From positions 1-11,176 of the forward strand of contig CALBTA010000313.1 in the NCBI GenBank assembly GCA_937967755.1: a stretch of 11,176 nt of DNA. The letters run 5' to 3'. The position numbers were made by a program, and so were the translations under genes. The notes under the pieces are model-generated. The model searched no databases. It was not told where the DNA came from and saw only the letters and a list, made by a program, of their open reading frames with translations. The DNA comes from an uncultured Planctomycetaceae bacterium. GTDB lineage: Bacteria; Planctomycetota; Planctomycetia; Pirellulales; Pirellulaceae. This document shows positions 1 through 7,354 of the stretch, one piece after another. Numbering within the stretch: position 1 is the stretch's first letter; each line of letters starts with the position of its first letter.

Positions 1-2009
1 AGGAACAGCGGCAGCCTGAGAAGCATGCCCGGCGAGAGGTCGGGGCGTGGGTGTTGGCCGAATTGCGAAAGATTGGCCGCGGCCCCGACGACGCGCGGCT
101 AATCCGTCCGGAGTTCGGTAACCGGCTCGATCATGAAGAATTATTCAGCGGCGAACATCAAGGGCCGGCCTCGTCGCCGCCGCGGATGTGGAGAAAGAGC
201 AACTACATCTACCAGCGTTTCGTCGCGCAGCAGCGAATCGGACGCCGCGGCGGAAACCCGTTCGCTCCGCAGTCTGGGCACGGATTCAAGGACTACGGAC
301 ATTTGTGGGCGGGCGAGTCGACGATTCTCACCCTGCGGAACAACGCCGATACGTTCGTCGCGGAAATCATCGACGGCCGGCTCATTCACCCCAAAGGGCC
401 CGACGGGAAAGAGGACAAGTCGCGCCGCGAGCGCGAAGGGCGCAGCCGCTTCGGAGAGTTCCAAGCCCTGGCACACGAAGGAGAAGAACCGACCCAAGAC
501 TTACGCAACCGCGCCGTGGAACGCGCGTTCCAGTTGCTGCTTCAGCGACCGCCCAGCGACGAAGAGTTAGATCGCTACGCTAACGCGTACCTCGCCAAGG
601 CGATCGAAATCGCCGGGGCGAAGGAAGGTTTGAAGAGCCTGTTGACCGCGCTGCTGCTTTCACCTGAATTCATCTATCGTCAGGAAATTGGGCTGGGGGA
701 AAAACTTGCCGACGGCCGGCGGATGCTTTCGCCGAACGAGATGGCGTACGCGCTGGCCTATGCGATGACCGATTCGCCCCCGGATCACGACTTGCGCAAG
801 GCGGTTGAGGAAGGCCGGCTCTCAACCAAGGAAGACGTCGAGCGCGAGGTCCGCCGCATGCTCTCGACCAGCACGCGCGAGTTCTGGGCTCGCGAACTCA
901 CCAGCATCGAAGGATACATCGAAAGTTGCTCCAACCCTAGAGTGCTGCGTTTCTTCCGCGAGTTCTTCGGCTACCAACAGGTGTTCGATGTTTTTAAGGA
1001 CAAAGACCGCAACCAACATCACCGCCCGCTGTTCATCTTCAAGGATGCCGACTTGCTGGTGCTTTCAATCCTGGAGGAAGATCAGCAAGTGCTCAAGCGG
1101 TTACTGACGACCGACCGCTACGTGGTGCACTATGCATCGCCCCAACAGGTGGAACGAAAGCTGGCGCAGTTTCAGGAGCGGAAGCCCCAGCGGGAGCTCG
1201 CCATGTTAGCCAAGGGAATCACCCCGGCGTTGGGCGGTTACCGGGGCGGGTATTACTTTACCACTTACGGATTTGAGTACGAGACTTGGGACTACCCAAT
1301 CGAGCAGCCGTTTTTCGTTCCCAACCGGGCCGGCATGTTGACGCACCCCGCCTGGTTGGCGGCCCACAGCGGCAATTTTGACACTGACCCGATCCGCCGC
1401 GGCAAGTGGATTCGGGAACATCTGCTCGCCGACACCGTTCCCGACATCCCCATCGGCGTCGACGCAAAGCTGGAAGACGACCCGCATAAAACGCTGCGCG
1501 AGCGCCTCCAGAAGACGGACGCTTCGGAGTGTTGGCGCTGCCACAAGAAAATGAATCCGCTGGGGTTGCCCTTCGAAAGTTTCGACGACTTCGGCCGCTA
1601 TCGCGAAGATTTTTATTTCGACCAGCACGGCAAATTGGGCGGCACCTACTACGAACGCGAGAGGGCGATCTCGCTCGGCAACCACCGGGGCGGCACGCCG
1701 GTGCGGTACACCACGCGCCCGATTGATACGACGGGCGTGCTGGTTGGTACGGGCGATCCCAAGCTAGACGGCGAAGTGAAAGACGCCTTCGATCTTGTCA
1801 ATCGCCTCGCCCAAAGTGAACGTGTGCGTCAGTCGTTTGTGCGCCATGCGTTCCGCTATTGGATGGGCCGCAACGAAACGCTCGACGATTCGCCAACGCT
1901 GATGGCGGCCGACCAGGCTTACCTCAATAGCGACGGCAGTTTCCAGGAACTGCTCGTATCGCTGCTGACTTCCGATTCCTTCCTGACGCGGCGAGACCCC
2001 CAACCATGA
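1..2009 (+). CDS. Planctomycete PSD-domain protein (DUF1587/1595/1592/1588/1585), 5' partial
   Basis: The reading frame is open from base 3 with no stop, so the gene starts left of the window; the GTG at 51 is only an internal candidate start. Numbering residues from that GTG, the order is the end of a DUF1587-like region (NRLDHEELF, about 24-32), a DUF1595-like stretch (about 154-212, ERAFQLLLQRPPSDEEL), DUF1592 (about 226-425, starting LSPNEMAYALAYAM), DUF1588 (about 426-520, NRAGMLTHPAWLAAHS) and DUF1585 (about 572-647). This is the usual order of large planctomycete PSD proteins, which often carry an N-terminal cytochrome-like domain; that part is not visible. Residues 494-498 read CWRCH, a CxxCH pattern that could bind heme c, though its function in this family is not established. 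The gene overlaps the DUF1552 gene by 4 bases, so the two are probably co-translated. Function is unknown; an exported redox or degradative role is only inference. Confidence 0.9.
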   Translation, partial: EQRQPEKHARREVGAWVLAELRKIGRGPDDARLIRPEFGNRLDHEELFSGEHQGPASSPPRMWRKSNYIYQRFVAQQRIGRRGGNPFAPQSGHGFKDYGHLWAGESTILTLRNNADTFVAEIIDGRLIHPKGPDGKEDKSRREREGRSRFGEFQALAHEGEEPTQDLRNRAVERAFQLLLQRPPSDEELDRYANAYLAKAIEIAGAKEGLKSLLTALLLSPEFIYRQEIGLGEKLADGRRMLSPNEMAYALAYAMTDSPPDHDLRKAVEEGRLSTKEDVEREVRRMLSTSTREFWARELTSIEGYIESCSNPRVLRFFREFFGYQQVFDVFKDKDRNQHHRPLFIFKDADLLVLSILEEDQQVLKRLLTTDRYVVHYASPQQVERKLAQFQERKPQRELAMLAKGITPALGGYRGGYYFTTYGFEYETWDYPIEQPFFVPNRAGMLTHPAWLAAHSGNFDTDPIRRGKWIREHLLADTVPDIPIGVDAKLEDDPHKTLRERLQKTDASECWRCHKKMNPLGLPFESFDDFGRYREDFYFDQHGKLGGTYYERERAISLGNHRGGTPVRYTTRPIDTTGVLVGTGDPKLDGEVKDAFDLVNRLAQSERVRQSFVRHAFRYWMGRNETLDDSPTLMAADQAYLNSDGSFQELLVSLLTSDSFLTRRDPQP

Positions 2010-3406
2010 CGTTCAACCGACGCGATCTGATCAAAGGCATGTCCGCCGGCGCCGGCAGCGCCCTGCTGGCGTCTGTGCTGCGGCAAGTGCGCGCCGACGA
2101 GCGCGGCGAGGAACCCGCCGCGCGGTTCGTTTTCGTCGTTCGCTCCAACGGGTTGCGCCCATGGGGAATCGTTCCAGAGAAATTTGCCACACATGGCGAA
2201 GACCGGCACCAGCAAGACAAGCTCGCCGATGCCGCGCTCGCCGAACATGCTCTACATCACAGCATGCGTTCGCTTCAGCCGCTGAAGAAATACGTTTCCA
2301 TCGTACTGGGTCTATCGGGCCGCGCCGGTGCGGTCAGCGATCCGCACGGGGCGAACTTCGGTGCGCTGGGAATGTACCGCAGCGACAACGGTTCTCCGCC
2401 TGCCGCCGAAACGATCGATGCCGCCCTGGCGAAAGCCCTGCCGGGGATTTTTCCCCACCTGGGTTTCAAGATGGGCGGAGTTGGCGAAACCATCGCGCAC
2501 CCGGCGTTGTCGGCGTGGGGAAAGAACAAGCCCATCCCGTTTTATTGCTCGCCAGTGCTGGCTTACCAGCAACTTTTCGGTTCCATGGCGAAGGCGAAAG
2601 AATTGCAAACCGCCAGCGACCTCGACGCTCATCTGCTCGACTTCATGGTCGACGATGTCCGCCGAGCCCAATCCAATCTCACTTCGGCAGAGCGCGAGAA
2701 GCTTGACCACTATCTGCAAGGCTTCGAGGCCCTCCGCGATCGCAAGGCGAAGCTGGCCACGTTGGACGACAGCGCCCGCGTGCATGTCCCGTCGATTACC
2801 GACAAGTACACTTCGCCAGTCGAAACGCACCGGCTGGAAGCCCACTTCGACATGACCGCCGCCGCGCTGATCGCGGGCTTGACGAACGTTGTCACGATCG
2901 ATGCTGATGACCTCGGCGGGCACTACACCGGGCTGGGGCTGGGCGAGAAATCGATTCACGGGATCGGCCACCTTTCGGACGATTTCAAAAAAGGCCGTGA
3001 TACGAATTTCGCCGACGGCACCGATGGGGCCAAAGCCCGCGATATCGTGCGCAAATTCCAGATCGATCTGATCGCCCGCCTGGCCGAGAAGCTTCGCGCG
3101 GTCCCCGAGCGTGACGGCAACATGTTGGACAACACCCTGATCGCGCTGCTGAGCGACGCTGGTCACGTCCATCATGCTAACTACGAGCATTTTCCGTTGG
3201 TGCTGGTTGGCGGCATCGGGGGCAAGTTGAAGACCGGCCGCTACCTACACTTCCCCAGCTACGGCCAGCCAGGCAACCGCACGCTGGGCAGCTTCTACCT
3301 GACCCTCCTAGCCGCCGCCGGCCATGCCCGCAAAACCTTCGGCACACTCGACCTCCGCCTCCCACAGCCGGCCCAGCGCGAGCCGCTTTCGGAGTTGTTC
3401 GTTTAG
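2006..3406 (+). CDS. DUF1552 family exported protein
   Basis: This 466-residue protein starts at an ATG overlapping the previous stop (ATGA, 2006-2009), a sign of translational coupling. The N-terminus has a twin-arginine-like signal: NRRDLIKG at residues 4-11, then a small-residue and hydrophobic stretch ending near VRA at 28-30, so Tat export to the periplasm is likely. The body matches DUF1552, a planctomycete-rich family that typically follows DUF1592/DUF1588 genes. Family-like features are RFVFVVRSNGL near residue 40, the HGANFGALGMY stretch, and the C-terminal block LIALLSDAGHVHHANYEHFP (from about 378), followed by a glycine-rich turn and PGNRTLGSFYLTLLAAAG. The C-terminal block resembles the metal-binding end of alkaline-phosphatase-like DUF1501 proteins, but catalysis has not been shown for DUF1552. 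Length and ends look normal. The partner relation with the upstream PSD protein is well supported by context; the biochemical role is unknown. Confidence 0.9.
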   Translation: MTFNRRDLIKGMSAGAGSALLASVLRQVRADERGEEPAARFVFVVRSNGLRPWGIVPEKFATHGEDRHQQDKLADAALAEHALHHSMRSLQPLKKYVSIVLGLSGRAGAVSDPHGANFGALGMYRSDNGSPPAAETIDAALAKALPGIFPHLGFKMGGVGETIAHPALSAWGKNKPIPFYCSPVLAYQQLFGSMAKAKELQTASDLDAHLLDFMVDDVRRAQSNLTSAEREKLDHYLQGFEALRDRKAKLATLDDSARVHVPSITDKYTSPVETHRLEAHFDMTAAALIAGLTNVVTIDADDLGGHYTGLGLGEKSIHGIGHLSDDFKKGRDTNFADGTDGAKARDIVRKFQIDLIARLAEKLRAVPERDGNMLDNTLIALLSDAGHVHHANYEHFPLVLVGGIGGKLKTGRYLHFPSYGQPGNRTLGSFYLTLLAAAGHARKTFGTLDLRLPQPAQREPLSELFV

Positions 3407-3425
3407 AGAGATATCCGATCGACCC

Positions 3426-3439
3426 GTCCCGCTAGGGAC
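3426..3439 (+). terminator. Short hairpin after the DUF1552 gene, possible weak terminator
   Basis: GTCCC-gcta-GGGAC forms a 5-bp perfect stem with a 4-base loop, 19 bases after the DUF1552 stop. A second stem, GCGACT (3456-3461) with AGTCGC (3473-3478), follows. Neither has a run of T after it, so intrinsic termination is only a possibility. Confidence 0.25.
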
Positions 3440-3527
3440 ATCTGACAATAGCCCGGCGACTCATTGCTGAGTAGTCGCTAGGGACTGCAAAATTTGAAGA
3501 TCGTTTCGGAATTCGGGAACCGGCGCC

Positions 3528-3555
3528 TTGACATAGACATCTATATATGTATACT
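3528..3555 (+). promoter_or_regulatory. Sigma70-type promoter with inverted repeat over the -10 box
   Basis: TTGACA at 3528-3533 is a perfect -35 consensus. TATACT at 3550-3555 follows after a 16-base spacer and matches the -10 consensus at five of six bases. An inverted repeat, ATATATG (3543-3549) and CATATAT (3560-3566), surrounds the -10 box with a 10-base gap and could be an operator. The expected transcript start is near 3561-3564, giving a leader of about 35 bases to the ATG at 3598. The boxes are read directly from the sequence; activity and regulation are inferred. Confidence 0.55.
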
Positions 3556-3597
3556 AGTGCATATATGAACAATCTCCCGGGAAACAGGAGGGTTGAG

Positions 3598-3840
3598 ATG
3601 GCTTGGCATCGTACTGTGGCGTGTTTGGGCACCGATGGGCGGAGGTCGAATTGGGGCGAACTGCTCGGAGCAGCAGTATTCAAGGGCAACATTCAGCAAC
3701 ACCCCCGAATTCGCGGCAGATTGGTGAATGCCAGTTGCGGAAAAGGTGGTTTTCCTCGGAGTGGAGACGAATTTCGCCGCCGAACATTCACCACCTGCAG
3801 CAGCCCGGGGAAATGTGGTGAATCGGGCGGATTGCCCTAA
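3598..3840 (+). CDS. Unrecognised small basic protein, 80 residues (tentative)
   Basis: The ATG at 3598 has the consensus Shine-Dalgarno AGGAGG at 3586-3591, 6 bases upstream, and sits about 40 bases below the promoter at 3528-3555, so the expression signals are better than those of most genes in the window. The product begins MAWHRTVACLGTDGRR, has four cysteines (9, 47, 67, 73), is rich in Arg and Gly, and has no hydrophobic segment, so it would be soluble. I do not recognise a family. Against it, third codon positions lack the strong G/C bias of the neighbours, and the last third overlaps a 9-bp inverted repeat. It could be a real small protein, a leader peptide or part of a non-coding RNA, or the start of a decayed gene. 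An ATG at 3603 in another frame gives a 72-residue reading with no ribosome site of its own. Confidence 0.35.
   Translation: MAWHRTVACLGTDGRRSNWGELLGAAVFKGNIQQHPRIRGRLVNASCGKGGFPRSGDEFRRRTFTTCSSPGKCGESGGLP
3786..3823. repeat. 9-bp perfect inverted repeat
   Basis: ATTCACCAC at 3786-3794 and GTGGTGAAT at 3815-3823 are exact reverse complements separated by 20 bases. The pair overlaps the end of the 80-codon ORF and lies 18 bases before its stop. It could be an operator or an RNA stem; the loop is GC-rich and no T-run follows. Confidence 0.45.
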
Positions 3841-4126
3841 ATCCTTGGTTGACTTCGGTTTGCCGTAAATTGAACGTCGAACGCGTTCAGCACAGTGGTG
3901 AAATGGTGAGGCGCTACACCGGGTGCGTTGGCTATCAGTCTGCCAACAGACGGAAGCTCAATGGCCTAGGTTCACACCGATCGATGATCCGTGCTACGTC
4001 CGGCGGCGAGCTGAATCGGAACAGGCCCATTGCGCTCGTGAATTTCGTTCCATTCGGCCCGCGAGCGGTTACGATAGAGCGGTTCGGTGAACTCAACCAC
4101 TCACAACTAGTTGGAGAGATTGCATC

Positions 4127-5599
4127 ATGTTACCCGGTTTTCGACAGTTGCTTTCAAAACCTTTGGCGCAAACGGCTTCAGCCTTGCTCGCGCTGGTCCC
4201 GCTCGGGTTGTGTTGGCCGGGAAGCGCCGGCGCAGGCGAAAAGCCCAACATCATTTTGGTCATGGCCGATGATCAAGGTTGGGGTGATATGGCCTACAAC
4301 GGCGATCCGGTGGTGAAGACGCCGAACTTTGATGCGGCGGCCGCGGCGGGCTTGCGGATGGATCGCTTTTATGCCGCGGCGCCCGTCTGTTCACCGACGC
4401 GGGCCAGCGTGTTGACCGGGCGGCACCCCAATCGCAGCGCGGTGTTCAAATGGGGCCACGCGCTGCGCCCGCAGGAGATCACCATTGCCGAAGCGCTGAA
4501 AACCGCCGGTTACACGACTGGGCATTTCGGCAAATGGCACCTCGGCAGCGTTAGGCCCGGCAGCCCCGTGAACCCGGGAGCCAACGGATTCGACGTTTGG
4601 TTGAGCGCTGAAAACTTTTATGAGAACGATGCGATTCTTTCGCGCGAAGGCAAAGCGGTGCAGGTCAAAGGGGAAAGCTCGTTGATCGCCGCTGATGCCG
4701 CGTTGGAATTCATCGAAGGCGCGGTCAAGAAGCGTCAACCGTTTTTGGCGGTCGTCTGGTTTGGTTCGCCCCATTCGCCGCACATCGCTTCCGACGAACT
4801 GCGCGAGCTATACAAAGACCAACCTAAAGGCAAGGCAAATTTCCTCGGCGAGATCACCGGCATGGATCGGGCGTTTGGCAAAATGCGCGACGCGCTGAAG
4901 CCGCTGGGAATTCGCGACAACACGATCCTGTGGTACACCAGCGACAACGGGGCGCTGGGCGTCGGTTCCACCGGCGGGCATCGTGGAAAGAAAGGCAGCA
5001 TCTACGAAGGGGGAATTCTGGTGCCGGCGATTTTGGAATGGCCCGAGCGCATCAAACAGCCGCGAACCAGCGAAGTCCGCTGCAACTCGTCCGATATTTA
5101 CCCGACGCTGCTGGAGATCGCCGGCGTGAAAATGGACGACCAGCCGCCGGTGGACGGAATCTCACTCGTTGATTTGATTGACGGGAAGATGGAATCGCGC
5201 GGCCAGGCGATGGGGTTTTGGGACTACCCAACAGGCGGCATCAGCACGCCCAGCGCCAAGTGGATGGCCGAGTTGCTGAAAGATCAGCAAGACGGCATCG
5301 AGCAAGGCCGCGACAAGTCAAAGCTGCGGCTCGACGCGGGCAAGCTGACGAAAGAGTACGCGTCGGACGCGTTTCCCGGCCACGCCGCCTGGATCGATGG
5401 CGATTGGAAGCTGCACCGCATCGCCGGAAAGAACGGGAAGGCTAAGTTCGAACTTTACAATCTGGCCGAAGACCGGGCCGAGAAGAACGACGTGCTTAGC
5501 GAACACGGCGACCGGGTCGAAAAGATGCAAGCCGCCCTCGCCGAGTGGCAGAAGTCAGTCGTCGGCAGCTTGAACGGTTCGGATTACCCGTCAAGGTAG
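4127..5599 (+). CDS. Secreted arylsulfatase (sulfatase family, formylglycine type)
   Basis: This 490-residue protein should hydrolyse sulfate esters, in planctomycetes usually on sulfated polysaccharides, in the periplasm or outside the cell. Residues 1 to about 37 are a signal peptide: basic start, hydrophobic core LLALVPLGL, and an AGA cleavage region before EKPNIILVMADDQGWGD. D48 and D49 in that block are the usual metal ligands. CSPTR at 88-92 is the sulfatase signature, with C88 the residue converted to formylglycine by a maturation enzyme not in the window. GKWHLG (135-140) supplies the conserved Lys and His, and YTSDNGALG supplies the later metal-binding Asp/Asn. The C-terminal part (GDWKLHRIAG, then FELYNLAEDRAEKNDV) is the usual small domain. 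The ATG is supported by GGAGAG at 4113-4118, 8 bases upstream, next to the palindrome CAACTAGTTG (4104-4113). The substrate cannot be read from the sequence. It looks complete and intact. Confidence 0.95.
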   Translation: MLPGFRQLLSKPLAQTASALLALVPLGLCWPGSAGAGEKPNIILVMADDQGWGDMAYNGDPVVKTPNFDAAAAAGLRMDRFYAAAPVCSPTRASVLTGRHPNRSAVFKWGHALRPQEITIAEALKTAGYTTGHFGKWHLGSVRPGSPVNPGANGFDVWLSAENFYENDAILSREGKAVQVKGESSLIAADAALEFIEGAVKKRQPFLAVVWFGSPHSPHIASDELRELYKDQPKGKANFLGEITGMDRAFGKMRDALKPLGIRDNTILWYTSDNGALGVGSTGGHRGKKGSIYEGGILVPAILEWPERIKQPRTSEVRCNSSDIYPTLLEIAGVKMDDQPPVDGISLVDLIDGKMESRGQAMGFWDYPTGGISTPSAKWMAELLKDQQDGIEQGRDKSKLRLDAGKLTKEYASDAFPGHAAWIDGDWKLHRIAGKNGKAKFELYNLAEDRAEKNDVLSEHGDRVEKMQAALAEWQKSVVGSLNGSDYPSR

Positions 5600-5601
5600 G
5601 C

Positions 5602-5616
5602 CGCGAGTCCCTCGCG
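5602..5616 (+). terminator. Hairpin just after the sulfatase stop
   Basis: CGCGAG-tcc-CTCGCG is a perfect 6-bp stem with a 3-base loop, starting 3 bases after the sulfatase TAG. There is no T-run after it, so it is a weak candidate for termination or 3'-end protection between the convergent sulfatase and serA genes. Confidence 0.35.
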
Positions 5617-5687
5617 ATTGGAAGCGTAAAACAACCGTTGCCGTGTGTTTGATCCGGGTGGCGAATGGGCAGTTCAATCGCATCGCT

Positions 5688-5708
5688 GGTCGTCAGGGCC
5701 TGCCGACC
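5688..5708 (-). terminator. Hairpin just past the serA stop
   Basis: GGTCG (5688-5692) pairs with CGACC (5704-5708), with inner CAG/CTG pairing possible. On the minus strand it lies 4 bases past the serA stop codon (5713-5715). It is placed as a terminator would be, but no T-run follows. Confidence 0.3.
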
Positions 5709-5712
5709 TACT

Positions 5713-7347
5713 TTAGGTCATCCAGGGTGGCATTTGCCCGGCGGGGGGAAGTTGCACGACCGTGGCGCTTTGGATGTGGCGATGGGCGAGGACTTCGTCG
5801 AGCGCGGCTTGCGGCGGTGAACTGTCGAGATTCAGCACGCCAACCGCCGCGCTGCCGGGCGTGCTGCCCGCCCGGCCGACCGACATTTGCGCGATGTTCA
5901 CGTTGTGCGTGCCGAAGATGGTTCCAACACTGCCGATGATGCCCGGCACGTCGTCGTGCTGGAAGATGAACAGCACACCGTCGAGGTATGCTTCCAAGCG
6001 GAAATCTTGCACTTGCACGAGGCGCGGCATTTCGTTGCCGAAGAGCGTGCCGCTGGTGGTGTAGGTTTGTTGATCGGTGGTCAGATCGGCCCGCATCGAA
6101 CTGTTGAACGCCCCACGTTGGCTTTGCGATTCTTCGACCAGTTCGATGCCGCGGTCGCGGAGCAGTACTTCGGCGTTGACGATGTTCACTTCCGTATCCA
6201 TCGCTTTTTCCAAGAGGCCTGCGCAAAACGCCGACGACAGCAACTTGGTGTTCTTGTCCGCCACTTCGCCGCGGTACGACAGCTTGCAAGACTTCATCGC
6301 GCCGCGGTGCATCTGCGCGGCGACCTGCCCCAGGCGGTAGGCGACATCCAAAAACCCTCGCAGCGATTCCAGTGTTTTCGGGTCGAGGGCGGCGGTGTTG
6401 ACCGCGTGGCGAATCTCTCCGGTCGTCAGGTAATTGACCAGCAGTTGCACTGCTTCCAGGGCGACTTGGGCCTGCGCCTCTTCGGTGCTGGCCCCCAGGT
6501 GCGGCGTGCAAACGACGTTTGGCAAACCCAGCAGCGGGTGATCCGCGGGCGGAGGTTCGTTGACGAAAACGTCGAGCGCGACCCCGCCCAGCTTGCCGCT
6601 TCGCAAACCATCGGCCACGGCGTCTTCGTTGTAGATCCCACCGCGAGCGGCGTTGATCAGCCGCGCACCCGGTTTGAGCAGTTCAATCGCCGCGGCGTCG
6701 ATCAGGTTTTCGGTCTCCGGCGTCAGCGGGGTGTGAACCGTCAGGTAATCGATCTGCGGCAGCATCTCGCTCACGGCGGGAACCAGTTCGATGCCCAACT
6801 CGTCCGCGCGCGCCGGCGAGAGGAACGGGTCGTAACCGAGGATGCGCATCTGGAAAGCCCGCGCCCGCAACGCAAATTCCTGCCCGATGCGCCCCAACCC
6901 GATGACGCCCAGCGTTTTGTCGGCCAGTTGCGCGCCGATATATTTCTTGCGGGCCTCTTTGAACTTGTTCTGCTTCACCTCCTCAAACGCGGGAGCGATG
7001 TTGCGGGAGAGGGCCAGCATCAGGGCGAAGGCATGTTCGGCGGTGCTGACGGTGTTGCCCGTGGGCGTGTTCATCACCACGATGCCCAGCCGTGTGGCTG
7101 CTTGCTTGTCGATATTGTCGGTCCCGACGCCGGCGCGAACGATTGCTTTCAGGCGGCGGTTTCCGTTGAGCACGTCGGCGGTAATCTTCACACCGCTGCG
7201 GCAAATCGCCCCGTCGAACTGCGTCAACGTTTCGCGAAGCTCATCTCCCGCCAGCCCGATGCGCTCTTCGTACTCCACACCCGGCGCGGCGGCCAACTGC
7301 TGCAAGCCTTCGTCGGAAAGTTTATCAAGGACAACTACTTTGGGCAT
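5713..7347 (-). CDS. serA: D-3-phosphoglycerate dehydrogenase, long form with ACT domain
   Basis: SerA oxidises 3-phosphoglycerate to 3-phosphohydroxypyruvate with NAD+, the first step of serine synthesis, in the cytoplasm. The 544 residues match the long form: an N-terminal substrate-binding lobe (1 to about 98), a Rossmann NAD-binding domain (about 99-290), a return to the substrate lobe, an allosteric substrate-binding domain (about 318-450), and a C-terminal ACT domain (about 454-532, LDGVLFIFQHDDVPGIIGSV) likely to sense serine. GLGRIG at 150-155 is the nucleotide-binding loop, with D173 in GYDP as the ribose-binding acid. The catalytic set is R235 (NAARGG), E264 (VNEPP) and H283 (TPHLGAS). 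The gene starts 7 bases after the serC stop, so the two form an operon; its own ribosome site is weak, which fits translational coupling. Serine feedback is inferred from the family. Confidence 0.97.
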   Translation of the reverse strand: MPKVVVLDKLSDEGLQQLAAAPGVEYEERIGLAGDELRETLTQFDGAICRSGVKITADVLNGNRRLKAIVRAGVGTDNIDKQAATRLGIVVMNTPTGNTVSTAEHAFALMLALSRNIAPAFEEVKQNKFKEARKKYIGAQLADKTLGVIGLGRIGQEFALRARAFQMRILGYDPFLSPARADELGIELVPAVSEMLPQIDYLTVHTPLTPETENLIDAAAIELLKPGARLINAARGGIYNEDAVADGLRSGKLGGVALDVFVNEPPPADHPLLGLPNVVCTPHLGASTEEAQAQVALEAVQLLVNYLTTGEIRHAVNTAALDPKTLESLRGFLDVAYRLGQVAAQMHRGAMKSCKLSYRGEVADKNTKLLSSAFCAGLLEKAMDTEVNIVNAEVLLRDRGIELVEESQSQRGAFNSSMRADLTTDQQTYTTSGTLFGNEMPRLVQVQDFRLEAYLDGVLFIFQHDDVPGIIGSVGTIFGTHNVNIAQMSVGRAGSTPGSAAVGVLNLDSSPPQAALDEVLAHRHIQSATVVQLPPAGQMPPWMT

Positions 7348-7354
7348 GGATCAG

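Larger units (their letters stand above)
3407..4126. other. 720-base intergenic region between the DUF1552 and sulfatase genes
   Basis: This is the longest stretch without an assured gene. It holds two short hairpins (3426-3478), a good promoter (3528-3555), an 80-codon ORF with a strong ribosome binding site (3598-3840), a 9-bp inverted repeat (3786-3823), several GGTGAA/TTCACC words, a 10-bp palindrome GAACGCGTTC (3879-3888), and the sulfatase leader with two GAGCGGTT copies (4063-4070, 4077-4084). Third-position G/C preference is visibly weaker here than in the flanking genes. No known transposase or RNA family was recognised. Confidence 0.6.

Noticed and set aside
2312..3190. 292-codon minus-strand frame opposite the DUF1552 gene
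   Set aside because: The plus-strand DUF1552 reading is complete and has conserved blocks; the antisense reading has no recognisable features.
3661..3673. Perfect inverted repeat CTGCTC-g-GAGCAG
   Set aside because: The 1-base loop cannot form a hairpin as RNA, and single short palindromes of this kind are expected by chance. It was kept only as an observation within the small ORF.
3849..4316. 155-codon frame overlapping the sulfatase start (TTG start)
   Set aside because: It overlaps the well-supported sulfatase signal peptide, has no ribosome site, and no recognisable family.
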